Shown one piece after another: positions 55,037-63,417 of a stretch of 64,000 nucleotides of DNA. Origin of the DNA: Amycolatopsis jiangsuensis (GTDB lineage: Bacteria; Actinomycetota; Actinomycetes; Mycobacteriales; Pseudonocardiaceae); the NCBI RefSeq assembly GCF_014204865.1, contig NZ_JACHMG010000001.1, positions 6,040,501 through 6,104,500 on the forward strand, in the 5' to 3' direction. Numbering within the stretch: the stretch's first letter is position 1; every line of letters starts with the position of its first letter. The translations under genes and the position numbers were made by a program. Below the pieces are notes generated by a model that searched no databases, was not told where the DNA came from, and was given only the letters and a program-made list of their open reading frames with translations.

Positions 55037-56056
55037 ATGGCTGATTCCGGCAGTTTGGTACCCGAGGATGTGCGGATCATTCGTGCCCTGCAGATCGCCC
55101 CCCGTGCGTCGTTCGCCTCCATCGCGAACGTTCTCGGTGTTGCCGAAGGGGCGGTCAGCCGTCGTTACCGGCGGCTGCGTGCTGACGGTGTCATGCGCGT
55201 CGCCGGTATCCCCGACTCCGGGGCGCTGGGGCAGAGCCGGTGGATGGTACGGCTGCGCTGCCGCCCGGGCAGCGTCGCGGCGATCGCCGATGCGCTCGCC
55301 AAGCGCGACGACGTCAGCTGGGTGGCTCTCGGCGCCGCGGGCTCGGAGATCACCTGCGCGGTGCGCTCCTGGACCGAGGAGCAACGCGAGGACCTGCTGG
55401 GCCACCGGCTTCCGCGCACGGCCGCGGTCCTCGACATCAACGCGTCCGCGATGCTTCGTCAGTTCCTCGGCGGCCGTGGTCACTACTGGGCCGCGCTGCG
55501 CGGAACGCTGACCACAGAACAGGAAGCGCGTCTCGGGACCGAGGGCAATCCGTTCTCCGAGGCCCCGGTCGTCGCCAGGGAACCAGCGGACCTCACGGCT
55601 GCCGACAAGAAGCTGCTCGACGTGCTCGCCGCGGACGGCCGGGCCGGTCTCGTCGAGCTCGCCGCGGCAGCGGACCTGACGCCAGGGCGGGCGTCGCGCC
55701 GGTTGCACACCCTGCTGGAGCGCAGGGTCGTGCACATCGACGTCGAGATCTCCGCCGCGGCACTGGGCTATCACGCTCGGGCGATCCTGTGGCTGCGGGT
55801 GCACCCGTCGGCGGTCAAAAGCGTCGGGCGAGCCCTCGCCGAGGAGCCCGAGATCGCGTTCGTCGCCGCGGTTTCCGGGCCGTACAACATCCACGCCGTG
55901 GCGCACTGCCACGACCTCGACGAGCTGTTCGAGTTCACCTCGGACCGGATCGGCTCGTTGTCCGGACTGCAGAGCATGGAAGTGTCGCCGATCCTCAAGC
56001 ACGTCAAGCAGGCGGGCACACTGCTGTCCGGCGCCCGCCTCGTCGCGCCGCTCTAA
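55037..56056 (+). CDS. Lrp/AsnC-type regulator with two helix-turn-helix domains
   Basis: 339 residues, about twice the standard Lrp length. First unit: EDVRIIRALQIAPRASFASI and ANVLGVAEGAVSRRYRRLR. Second unit: LTAADKKLLDVLAADGRAGL and DLTPGRASRRLHTLLERRVV, followed by a C-terminal RAM-like domain (IAFVAAVSGPYNIHAVAHC). Such tandem proteins fold as a built-in dimer. ATG 55037 has GGAGAGGAG upstream. The SDR gene is divergent, so it is the plausible target. Its last four bases overlap the convergent acyl-CoA dehydrogenase gene. Confidence 0.85.
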   Translation: MADSGSLVPEDVRIIRALQIAPRASFASIANVLGVAEGAVSRRYRRLRADGVMRVAGIPDSGALGQSRWMVRLRCRPGSVAAIADALAKRDDVSWVALGAAGSEITCAVRSWTEEQREDLLGHRLPRTAAVLDINASAMLRQFLGGRGHYWAALRGTLTTEQEARLGTEGNPFSEAPVVAREPADLTAADKKLLDVLAADGRAGLVELAAAADLTPGRASRRLHTLLERRVVHIDVEISAAALGYHARAILWLRVHPSAVKSVGRALAEEPEIAFVAAVSGPYNIHAVAHCHDLDELFEFTSDRIGSLSGLQSMEVSPILKHVKQAGTLLSGARLVAPL

Positions 56057-57192
56057 GCGCGCAGCGAGCGGGCGATGATGGTGCGCTGAATCTCCGACGC
56101 GCCCTCATAAATCCGGGGCGCGCGAACTTCGCGGTAGAGGTGTTCGAGGAGATGCCCGCGGCGGAGGGCGCGGGCACCGTGCAGCTGGACCGCCGAGTCG
56201 ACCACGTACTGCGCGGCTTCCGTGGCGAACAGCTTGGCCATCGCGGCCCGGCCGCCGAGGTTCTGCTCGCCCGCGTCGTAGGCCGAAGCCGCCGCGTACA
56301 CGAGCAGCCGCGCGGCTTCCGTGCGCGTCGCCATCTCCGCGAGCGTGTGCGCCACGGTCTGCTGCTTCACCAGCGGCCCGCCGAACGCTTCCCGCTCGGC
56401 GGTGTACTCGACGGCCGCGTCCAGCGCCGCCTGCGCCATCCCCACCGCGAAGGCTCCGACACTCGGCCGGAACAGGTCCAACGTCCGCATGGCGACGGCG
56501 AAACCGCGGTTCTCCTCGCCCAGCAGCTCCTCCCGGTGCACGCGGACGCCGTCGAACACGCACGTGCCGATCGGATGCGGGCTCACCAGGTCGAGGTGCC
56601 CTCCGCCGAGCCCGGCCCGGTCGCCGGGCACCACGAACGCGCTCACGCCGCGCGAACCCGCGTCCGGATCGGTGCGCGCGAACACCGTGTAGAAGTCGGC
56701 TTCCGGCGCGTTGGAGATCCACATCTTCTCGCCGGTCAGCCGCCAGCCGTCCCCGTCGCGTTCGGCGGCCAGCCGCAACGCCGCCGCGTCCGAACCGGCA
56801 TCGGGTTCGGTGAGCGCGAAGGCGGCCACCGCGTCACCGGAAGCCACCGCGGGCAGCCAACGAGCGACCTGGTCGTCCATTCCGGACTGAAGGATCGGGT
56901 AAGCACCCAGCCCCTGCAACGCAAGTGCGGTCTCGGCTTCGGTGCTCCGGCGGGCCAGCGCTTCCCTCAGCAGGCAAAGCTCCATTGCCGCGGCCTGCCG
57001 GGTACTCTGTCCACTGTCGACTCCGGGGAACAACCGGGCCAGCAGCCCGTGCGAGCCCATCGCCTTGAGCAACGGCCGGTTCACCGCACCCTCGGTGCCC
57101 GCCTCGGCCAGCGGGCGAAGCTCCTCGGTGGCGATCCTCCCGACCGATTCGGTCAGCTCGCGTTGTTCGGCGGTCAGTGCGAAAGCGTTCAT
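56053..57192 (-). CDS. Acyl-CoA dehydrogenase
   Basis: 379 residues. AAFALTEPDAGSDAAALRL and WISNAPEADFYTVFART are the two ACAD signature stretches for FAD and the acyl chain. The C-terminal IYEGASEIQRTIIARSLR includes the usual catalytic glutamate region (YEGASEIQR). It removes two hydrogens from an acyl- or alicyclic-CoA. ATG 57192 overlaps the stop of the fused monooxygenase gene, placing it in that catabolic operon. It may act on the ring after dearomatisation of an aminobenzoyl-type CoA ester. Confidence 0.9.
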   Translation of the reverse strand: MNAFALTAEQRELTESVGRIATEELRPLAEAGTEGAVNRPLLKAMGSHGLLARLFPGVDSGQSTRQAAAMELCLLREALARRSTEAETALALQGLGAYPILQSGMDDQVARWLPAVASGDAVAAFALTEPDAGSDAAALRLAAERDGDGWRLTGEKMWISNAPEADFYTVFARTDPDAGSRGVSAFVVPGDRAGLGGGHLDLVSPHPIGTCVFDGVRVHREELLGEENRGFAVAMRTLDLFRPSVGAFAVGMAQAALDAAVEYTAEREAFGGPLVKQQTVAHTLAEMATRTEAARLLVYAAASAYDAGEQNLGGRAAMAKLFATEAAQYVVDSAVQLHGARALRRGHLLEHLYREVRAPRIYEGASEIQRTIIARSLRA

Positions 57193-59540
57193 CGGGCACT
57201 CCCGGGTCGCCAGCGGGCGTGTGCGGTCTGCCGTCCTCCGGTGCGGACCAGGTCCAGCCGTGGCTGTGGCCCGTCGGTCCGCCCGGTCTGCGGCCGCCGG
57301 TTGCCGGCCGCCCACGGTTTCGGCCACGCGACCGGGAACTCCTGCTCGGCCGCGGCATGCAGCGTCCACTGTGGATTGTAGAGGTGGGTGCGCCCGATCG
57401 CGCACAGATCCGCGCGGCCGGCCAGGATCAGCGAGTTCACGTCGTCGTAGGAGGAAATCGCGCCGACCGCGATCACCGCCGTGCCGTGGCGCCTGCCGAC
57501 CTCGTTGCGGATCCGGTCGGCGTAGGGCGTCTGGTAGCTGCGCCCGAACTTCGGCCGCTCCTCGCTGACGACCTGACCGGTGGACACGTCGATCGCCGCG
57601 GCACCGTGTTCGGCGAACGCCTGCGCGATCGCCACTGCCTCGTCGGCGTCGTTCCCGCCCTCGAACCAGTCGGTGGCCGAGATCCGCACCGTCATCGGCC
57701 GGTCCTGCGGCCACACCGCACGCATCGCGTCGAACACTTCCAGCGGGAACCGCAGCCGGTTTTCCGGAGATCCGCCGTAGCTGTCGGTGCGGTGGTTGGT
57801 GAGCGGCGAGAGGAACGACGACAGCAGATAGCCGTGCGCGCAATGCAGCTCCAGCAGATCGAAACCGGCGCGGGCGGCCGCACGGGTGGCCGCGACGAAC
57901 CGCTCCCGGATTTCCGCCAGGTCCGCCACCGACAGCTCCCGCGGTGTCTGGCTGTTCGCCGAATACGGCAGGGGTGAGGGTCCGCTGACCTCCCAGTTGC
58001 CCTCGGGCAGCGGCTCGTCCATCCCTTCCCACATCAGCTTCGTGGAGCCCTTCCGGCCGGAATGCCCCAGCTGCAGGCCGATCTTCGCGGGCGTCTCCCT
58101 ATGCACGAAGCCGACGATCCGCTGCCACGCCCGCTCCTGGTCCGCGGTGTAGAGCCCGGGGCAGCCCGGCGTGATCCGGCCCTCGGCGGACACGCAGATC
58201 ATCTCCGTCATCACCAGTCCGGCGCCGCCCAGTGCCTTGCCGCCCAGGTGCACGAGGTGGAATTCCCCCGGTACCCCGTCCACCGCGGAGTACATGTCCA
58301 TCGGGGACACCACCACGCGGTTGGGTAGCTCGAGCGGGCCGATCCGTGCCGGCTGGAACATCGGCGGCGCCACGGAAGTACCCAGCTGACCGGCGAACCA
58401 CTCGTCCAGCTCGGCGGCGAACTCGCGGTCGCGCAGCCGCAGGTTGTCGTAGGTGACCCGGCGGCTGCGGGTCAGCAGGTTGAACGTGAACTGCTCGGGT
58501 TCCTGATGCGTGTACTGCGCGAGGTTTTCGAACCACTCCAGGCTCGCCTGTGCGGCCCGCTGCGTGGAGGCGACCACCGGACGACGCTCTTGTTCGTACG
58601 CGGCAAGGGCATCCGGCACGTCCGGCTGCTCGTGCAGGCACGCCGCGAGCGCCAGCGCGTCCTCCATGGCGAGCTTCGTGCCGGAGCCGATCGAGAAGTG
58701 CGCGGTGTGCGCGGCGTCGCCGAGCAGCACGACGTTCTCGTGCACCCAGCGTTCGCAGCGCACCGTGCCGAACGTCGCCCACTTGGAGTTGTTGGCCAGC
58801 ACGCTGTGTCCTTCGAGCACGTCCGCGCACAGCTCACGGATCAGCTCGATCGACTTCTCGTCGCTCTCGCCCGGCGCCAGCCCGCTCGCCGCGATCGGGC
58901 CGAACGCCCGCTGCCACACGTCCTCGTGCAGCTCCAAGATGAACGTGCTGCCCTGCTCGGAGTAGGGATAGCCGTGGATCTGCATGATCCCGTACGGGGT
59001 GTCGAGAATGTGGAACTTGAAGGCGTCGAAGACGAGATCGGTGCCGAGCCAGATGTAGCGGCACTGCCGGGTTTCCACGGTCGGGCCGAACGCGTCGGCG
59101 AAGCTCGTCCGCGCGCCGGAGTTCACGCCGTCCGCGGCGACCACGAGGTCGTACTCCGCGGCCAGCTCGGCGGCGTCCGGGGCCGGTGTCCGGAAGCGGA
59201 CGTCCACACCGAGCTCACGGCACCGCTGCTGGAGGATCGCCAGCAGCCGTTTGCGGCTCATCGCGGCGAACCCGTGCCCACCCGAGGTGGTGACGGTGTC
59301 GCGGTAGTACACGTCGATGTCGTCCCAGCGGGCGAACTCGCGGCTCATCGCCTCGTGCACCGCGGCGTCGGCGTGCTCGATGCCGCCGAGTGTCTCGTCG
59401 GAGAACACCACGCCGAAGCCGAACGTGTCGTCCGGGGCGTTGCGCTCCCAGACGGTGAGCTCGTGTTCCGGGCCGAGCTGCTTCGCGAGCACGGCGAAGT
59501 ACAGCCCCGCCGGGCCACCGCCTAGAACCGAAATTCGCAC
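57189..59540 (-). CDS. Fused FAD monooxygenase / old-yellow-enzyme reductase (anthraniloyl/salicylyl-CoA type)
   Basis: 783 residues, two flavoproteins in one chain. Residues 1-~375 are a salicylate-hydroxylase-like monooxygenase: SVLGGGPAGLYFAVLAKQ, VVAADGVNSGAR and VVLLGDAAHTAHFSIGSGTK. Residues ~395-745 are an OYE-type NADH:flavin oxidoreductase: FQPARIGPLELPNRVVVSPM, IGLQLGHSGRKGS, HCAHGYLLSSFLSPLTNHRT and AIGRTHLYNP. This is the architecture of 2-aminobenzoyl-CoA monooxygenase/reductase, which hydroxylates and reduces the ring of anthraniloyl-CoA; the related salicylyl-CoA 5-hydroxylase name is also used. GTG 59540 follows a GGGGGG tract. Confidence 0.9.
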   Translation of the reverse strand: MRISVLGGGPAGLYFAVLAKQLGPEHELTVWERNAPDDTFGFGVVFSDETLGGIEHADAAVHEAMSREFARWDDIDVYYRDTVTTSGGHGFAAMSRKRLLAILQQRCRELGVDVRFRTPAPDAAELAAEYDLVVAADGVNSGARTSFADAFGPTVETRQCRYIWLGTDLVFDAFKFHILDTPYGIMQIHGYPYSEQGSTFILELHEDVWQRAFGPIAASGLAPGESDEKSIELIRELCADVLEGHSVLANNSKWATFGTVRCERWVHENVVLLGDAAHTAHFSIGSGTKLAMEDALALAACLHEQPDVPDALAAYEQERRPVVASTQRAAQASLEWFENLAQYTHQEPEQFTFNLLTRSRRVTYDNLRLRDREFAAELDEWFAGQLGTSVAPPMFQPARIGPLELPNRVVVSPMDMYSAVDGVPGEFHLVHLGGKALGGAGLVMTEMICVSAEGRITPGCPGLYTADQERAWQRIVGFVHRETPAKIGLQLGHSGRKGSTKLMWEGMDEPLPEGNWEVSGPSPLPYSANSQTPRELSVADLAEIRERFVAATRAAARAGFDLLELHCAHGYLLSSFLSPLTNHRTDSYGGSPENRLRFPLEVFDAMRAVWPQDRPMTVRISATDWFEGGNDADEAVAIAQAFAEHGAAAIDVSTGQVVSEERPKFGRSYQTPYADRIRNEVGRRHGTAVIAVGAISSYDDVNSLILAGRADLCAIGRTHLYNPQWTLHAAAEQEFPVAWPKPWAAGNRRPQTGRTDGPQPRLDLVRTGGRQTAHARWRPGSAR

Positions 59541-59567
59541 CCCCCCAGGTTATGTCGTAATGGGCAC

Positions 59568-59599
59568 GGTCGTCAACGATCCGATAGATGGGTTAGGGT
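59568..59599 (+). promoter_or_regulatory. Divergent promoter region, -10 of the RidA-like gene
   Basis: TAGGGT (59594-59599) lies six bases before ATG 59606 with no Shine-Dalgarno. Upstream, TCGT-CA-ACGA (59570-59579) is a short inverted repeat that a PaaX dimer might use to control both the monooxygenase operon and the RidA-like gene. Confidence 0.4.
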
Positions 59600-59605
59600 G
59601 CCGGC

Positions 59606-59998
59606 ATGGAACGGATCAATCCGCCCGAGCTGGGCCGTCCGTCGGGCTTCTCGCACGCGGTGACCGCCGAGGGCCGGTTCGTGTTCCTCGCCGGGCAGAC
59701 CGCGCTGGACGCGGACAACCGGATCGTCGGAGACGGTGTGGTGGCGCAGTTCGAACGCGCGCTCGGCAATCTGCTCACCGCGCTGCGTGCGGCCGGGGGC
59801 GAGCCCGCTGACCTGTGCAGTCTCACGGTGTACGTGGTCGATATGGACGATTACCGTGTCCACGCTCGCGAGATCGGGCGGGTGTGGAAGCAGCTCGTCG
59901 GCGCCGACTACCCGGCGATGGCGGGCATCGGGGTGCGCCGGCTGTGGGACGTCGAGGCCCTCGTGGAGGTCCAGGGCCACGCGGTGGTCAGCCGCTGA
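59606..59998 (+). CDS. RidA/Rid family protein lacking the catalytic arginine
   Basis: 130 residues, one Rid domain. FVFLAGQTALDADNRIVGDG and FERALGNLLTALRAAGG are typical. The block that in RidA reads P-A-R-S-C is DYPAMAGIGVRRL here, so the key Arg of enamine/imine hydrolysis is Met; such substitution occurs in Rid subgroups without shown deaminase activity. It is divergent from the aminobenzoyl-CoA-type oxygenase, whose ring product would be an enamine or imine, suggesting a role in that pathway by another mechanism. It overlaps paaX-like by 11 bases at the ends. Confidence 0.83.
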   Translation: MERINPPELGRPSGFSHAVTAEGRFVFLAGQTALDADNRIVGDGVVAQFERALGNLLTALRAAGGEPADLCSLTVYVVDMDDYRVHAREIGRVWKQLVGADYPAMAGIGVRRLWDVEALVEVQGHAVVSR

Positions 59999-60836
59999 GC
60001 GCCTGGCGCAGGTACTGCTGCGCCGCCGATTCCAGGCGGTCGTGGAGGGTGAAGAACACCTCGGCCGCGCGGATCCCGGACCAGCCGGGTGGAAGCAGCC
60101 CGGCAGGCAGGCCGGGGTCCAGGTACGGCATCCGCCGCCACCCCGTGAGCACCTGCAGGTAGTCGGCGAAGGCCTCGCGGCCCGAGGTCGTGCGGCGCCG
60201 CTGCCAGCGTCGCAGCGCCGGTTCGTGCTCGTCGAGGAACGCGGTGTACAGCTCGTTGAGCTGGTCGAGATCCCACCACTCGCGCACCTTGTCACGGGCG
60301 TCGCCGAAGGCCAGGTGCTCGGCGCGGAACAGGTCGGCGTAGCTGTCCAGTCCGAGCCGGACGAGCGTGGCCGCGGTGACCTCGTGCAGGTGCGCGGGCG
60401 CGATCCAGACACCCGACGACGCGGTGCCGAAGCCGAGCCGGGCCAGCTGGGTGCGTAGTACGTGCCGTTTGTTCCGTTCGGTCTCCGGTACCGAGAACAC
60501 GGCGAGCAGCCAGCCTTCGTCCAGGGTGGCGCGCTCGCGGCGGAAGATGCGGTCGTCACCCTCGCGGAGGATGTCCAGCCCGGTGGCGGACAGCTCGTAT
60601 CCGGCCGCGCCTTCGTGGCGCACTGCCTGCAGGATGTCGCGGCGCTTGAGCCGGGAGATGGAGGACCGCACGGCCGGTTCGTCGATCCCGGCCACGGCCA
60701 GCAGGTCGATCAGCGAGGCGACCGAGAGCCAGCCGCCGCCGGCCCGGTGGTGGAGCCCGTAGATCGACACGATCAGCTGGCGTGGCTGTGCGCCACGCCC
60801 GGGTTCGGCTTCGGTTGCCCCGGGTACGGCCGTCAT
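59988..60836 (-). CDS. PaaX family transcriptional regulator
   Basis: 282 residues from ATG 60836. The N-terminal helix-turn-helix contains LIDLLAVAGIDEPAVRSSIS and RLKRRDIL. The middle domain has RTQLARLGFGTASSGVWIAP, the family landmark, and the C-terminal domain ends the protein. PaaX represses phenylacetate and related aromatic catabolism and is released by the aryl-CoA. Location beside the fused oxygenase operon and RidA-like gene fits such a role. TATGGT six bases before the start suggests a leaderless mRNA. Confidence 0.9.
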   Translation of the reverse strand: MTAVPGATEAEPGRGAQPRQLIVSIYGLHHRAGGGWLSVASLIDLLAVAGIDEPAVRSSISRLKRRDILQAVRHEGAAGYELSATGLDILREGDDRIFRRERATLDEGWLLAVFSVPETERNKRHVLRTQLARLGFGTASSGVWIAPAHLHEVTAATLVRLGLDSYADLFRAEHLAFGDARDKVREWWDLDQLNELYTAFLDEHEPALRRWQRRRTTSGREAFADYLQVLTGWRRMPYLDPGLPAGLLPPGWSGIRAAEVFFTLHDRLESAAQQYLRQALSG

Positions 60837-60842
60837 CCGGTC

Positions 60843-60848
60843 ACCATA
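60843..60848 (-). promoter_or_regulatory. -10 hexamer of the PaaX gene
   Basis: On the minus strand TATGGT ends six bases before ATG 60836, without a Shine-Dalgarno, as for the other regulator genes here. Confidence 0.45.
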
Positions 60849-60948
60849 CTGTGCTGGTCGCCGTCGCCCCGGTGGCCGCCACGAGTGGCCCGGCGTCCGG
60901 TCGGATCGGGCGCCGCGGCGGCCGGCGGCGAGTAGCATTCCGGCCGCG

Positions 60949-61614
60949 ATGGTCGACATGTCCGCACCACCCCTGTTGAGCCGGCTGACCCGACGCGGCC
61001 GGCTGATGGCCAAGCGCAGGTGCGACCGCCGCGCGCACGCGTTCACCCTCGGCCGCTTCCTCTTCCGTACCCCCACTGCCTGGGAGTATGCCGCCGCGGT
61101 GGCCGGCGGCAGCGACCCGGCCGCGCAGCGGTGGCTCGGCTGGCTGCCCGGTTCGGTGGTCGCCGAGCCGATGCGCGGTGAGGCCCTGCGGGTGGTACCG
61201 GGCACCGGCCCGGAATGGACGACACCGGATCCCCATTCGGTGGACGTGGTCGCGCTCGACCTCGTGGCCGGCCGCTGCGCGGGCCTGGTGAGCGTGCACG
61301 CGGGTGAGGACGGCGGCCCGGAAACCGGCGGCTACCTCGCCCCTGCCTACCGCGGACGAGGGCTGGGCCGGGAGCTGTTCGCCGCCGGCCTTGCCCTTGC
61401 CCACGAGCACCTGGGCCTGACCAGCGTGCGGGCCGGAGCCGAGATCGGCAATGTGGCCAGTGGCCGTTCGCTGGAGGCGGCCGGCCTGCGCCGGGTGGCG
61501 GGCCCACCGCGGTACACGCTGCCGGACGGCCGGACCTGCGAAGCGTGGTGGTACCGGCACGACGTGCCGTGGCCGGACCGCTGTGGCGGACCGCCGGCGA
61601 AATGGCTCGGCTGA
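60949..61614 (+). CDS. GNAT family acetyltransferase
   Basis: 221 residues. LAPAYRGRGLGRELFAAGLA (about residues 128-147) is the acetyl-CoA loop, and VRAGAEIGNVASGRSLEAAG with LRRVAGPPRYTLPDGRT is the RimJ/RimL-like second half. The N-terminal 30 residues are strongly basic (LTRRGRLMAKRRCDRRAHAF) and precede the domain, which may be an extension with a separate role. Acceptor unknown. It is divergent from the PaaX gene and is followed by the DDN-like gene 63 bases later. Confidence 0.78.
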   Translation: MVDMSAPPLLSRLTRRGRLMAKRRCDRRAHAFTLGRFLFRTPTAWEYAAAVAGGSDPAAQRWLGWLPGSVVAEPMRGEALRVVPGTGPEWTTPDPHSVDVVALDLVAGRCAGLVSVHAGEDGGPETGGYLAPAYRGRGLGRELFAAGLALAHEHLGLTSVRAGAEIGNVASGRSLEAAGLRRVAGPPRYTLPDGRTCEAWWYRHDVPWPDRCGGPPAKWLG

Positions 61615-61677
61615 GGCCCGGGGGAACAGCGGCCGCGCGCTCGTTGTTGACTGCGATCACCAACGAGGAGGACCTGG

Positions 61678-62145
61678 ATGTCGGATTTCGACCAGCAGTT
61701 CAACGAAGAGGTGCGCAGGCACGGGGGCGAGGAGGCCGCCCCGGTGGACTTCAACCAGCAGATCATCGACGAGTTCCGCGCGAACGGGGGCAAGGTCGGT
61801 GGCCCGTTCGAGGGCGGGAAACTGCTGCTGCTCACGCATACCGGCGCGAAGAGCGGTAAGCAGCGGGTGCTGCCGCTGGCCTACACGACCGACGGTGACC
61901 GGCTGGTGATCATCGCGTCCAAGGCGGGCGCCGACACCAACCCGGACTGGTACCACAACCTGCGTGCCCACCCGAGGACGACGGTCGAGGTCGGCGCGGA
62001 GAAGTTCGAGGTGACCGCGCGGGTCGTCGAGGACCGCGCGGAGCGCGACCGGCTGTACGCCGCCATGGTCGCGGAAATGCCCGGCTTCGCCGACTACGAG
62101 AAGAAGACCAGCCGGGTGATCCCCGTGATCGTCCTGGAACGCTGA
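61678..62145 (+). CDS. F420-dependent DDN-like deazaflavin oxidoreductase
   Basis: 155 residues from ATG 61678 (GAGGAGG upstream). LLLLTHTGAKSGKQRVLPLA and DGDRLVIIASKAGADTNPDW are the DDN/FDOR-B signatures; YHNLRAHPRTTVEVG closes the split barrel. These enzymes use reduced F420 to reduce quinones or nitro compounds. The N-terminus carries an apparent duplication: DFDQQFNEEVRRHGGE (residues 3-18) and DFNQQIIDEFRANGGK (24-39) share 8 of 16 residues. The usual family has only the second copy. Confidence 0.87.
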   Translation: MSDFDQQFNEEVRRHGGEEAAPVDFNQQIIDEFRANGGKVGGPFEGGKLLLLTHTGAKSGKQRVLPLAYTTDGDRLVIIASKAGADTNPDWYHNLRAHPRTTVEVGAEKFEVTARVVEDRAERDRLYAAMVAEMPGFADYEKKTSRVIPVIVLER

Positions 62146-62158
62146 CCCCGGCGGCCGC

Positions 62159-63322
62159 TCAGCCGACGGCAGCCTCCATCCGGGGCTCGACCGCCGGCGG
62201 GGCGGCTTTTTCCTCGGCACGGGCGCGCCGGCGGGCGATGAGCTGCTTGCCGGTGCGGATGAGTGGTTGCTCCACCCAACGGTGGATCAGGTCGGACACG
62301 CCGAGGTCGACCACGAACACGGTGAGCGCGGTGAGCAGGCTGCGCTCGGCCAGCTGCGGCACCGCCTGGATCACCGCGAAGTGCACCGGACCCTGCAGCA
62401 GGTAGAGCGAGTACGAGCGTTCCCCGACGAACCGCATCGGCGCCGTCGAGAGCAGCCACCGCGCCGGACCGGGTGACAGCAGCACGACGAGCAAGAGCAT
62501 GGTCACCCCGGCGTAGCCGACGAGCAGCAGCACGTTCTCGCGGGTTTCGGACCAGAGCGCGTCCAGGTTCGTGTGCAGCAGGAGGAACCCGGCGACGATC
62601 GGGATCGCCGCGAGCGGGTGGGTGAGCGGCCGCAGCACCGCGAAACTGCGCCGGTAGTGCAGCAGGATCGCCAGCAGGCAGCCGCTGAGCAGGATGAAGT
62701 AGTGCACGGTGGAGCCGTAGATGGCGGTCTTCGATCCGTCGAGGAGCCAGCCGCCGGTGCTCACCGGCAACAGCACCAGGAGCACGGCCATGGCCGCGAG
62801 CGCGAGGCCGAACTTCCGTCGCGCCGCCCCGATCCCCACCGCGACCAGCAGGAACGGCCAGACCAGGTAGAACTTCTCCTCGATGCCCAGCGTCCAGGAG
62901 CCGGAGAAGAAGTTGTCGCTGCCGTTGCCCTCGGATCCGGGGAAGAACTCGTTGAGGAAGGTCAGGTAGTACTTCAGCGCGTGCGGGAAGTCGCGCGCGA
63001 GGAACTCGCCGCGCAGCAGCACGAACGCGACGATCCCGCCGAGGATCACCAGGTACGGCGGCAGGATCCGGAACACCCGGCGCAGGTAGAAGTCGCGTAG
63101 CGAGATCCGGCCGGTGCGGTCCTGTTCGCGCAGCAGCAGCGTGGTGATCAGGAAGCCGGACAGCACGAAGAAGACGTACACGCCGACCCAGCCGGACAGC
63201 CAGGTGAAGTTCGGCCCGGCGAAGTGGTAGAAGACGACGATCGTGGCGGCGAGCGCGCGCAGCCCGTCGAGCCCGGGGAACCGGCGCGTGCCGAGGTACT
63301 CGTCATGGCTCATCGTCTGCAA
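62159..63322 (-). CDS. OafA/YrhL-type membrane acyltransferase
   Basis: 387 residues, about ten transmembrane segments. FPGLDGLRALAATIVVFYHF is the family opening with the conserved Arg and His, followed by GWVGVYVFFVLSGFLITTLL, LRRVFRILPPYLV and GSWTLGIEEKFYLVWPFLL. The last helix ends HRWVEQPLIRTGKQ. Members O-acylate surface polysaccharides or glycolipids. I keep TTG 63322, with AAGGGG eight bases upstream; ATG 63313 three codons later is the alternative. Confidence 0.87.
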   Translation of the reverse strand: MQTMSHDEYLGTRRFPGLDGLRALAATIVVFYHFAGPNFTWLSGWVGVYVFFVLSGFLITTLLLREQDRTGRISLRDFYLRRVFRILPPYLVILGGIVAFVLLRGEFLARDFPHALKYYLTFLNEFFPGSEGNGSDNFFSGSWTLGIEEKFYLVWPFLLVAVGIGAARRKFGLALAAMAVLLVLLPVSTGGWLLDGSKTAIYGSTVHYFILLSGCLLAILLHYRRSFAVLRPLTHPLAAIPIVAGFLLLHTNLDALWSETRENVLLLVGYAGVTMLLLVVLLSPGPARWLLSTAPMRFVGERSYSLYLLQGPVHFAVIQAVPQLAERSLLTALTVFVVDLGVSDLIHRWVEQPLIRTGKQLIARRRARAEEKAAPPAVEPRMEAAVG

Positions 63323-63417
63323 AAAATCGACCCCTTCGCCCGGTTCGGGGCCGAGTATATGGGTCCCTTCGTCCCTCCCCGGAGGTGGGCTGACCTGGGG
63401 TAACCCGGCCTGCGCGG

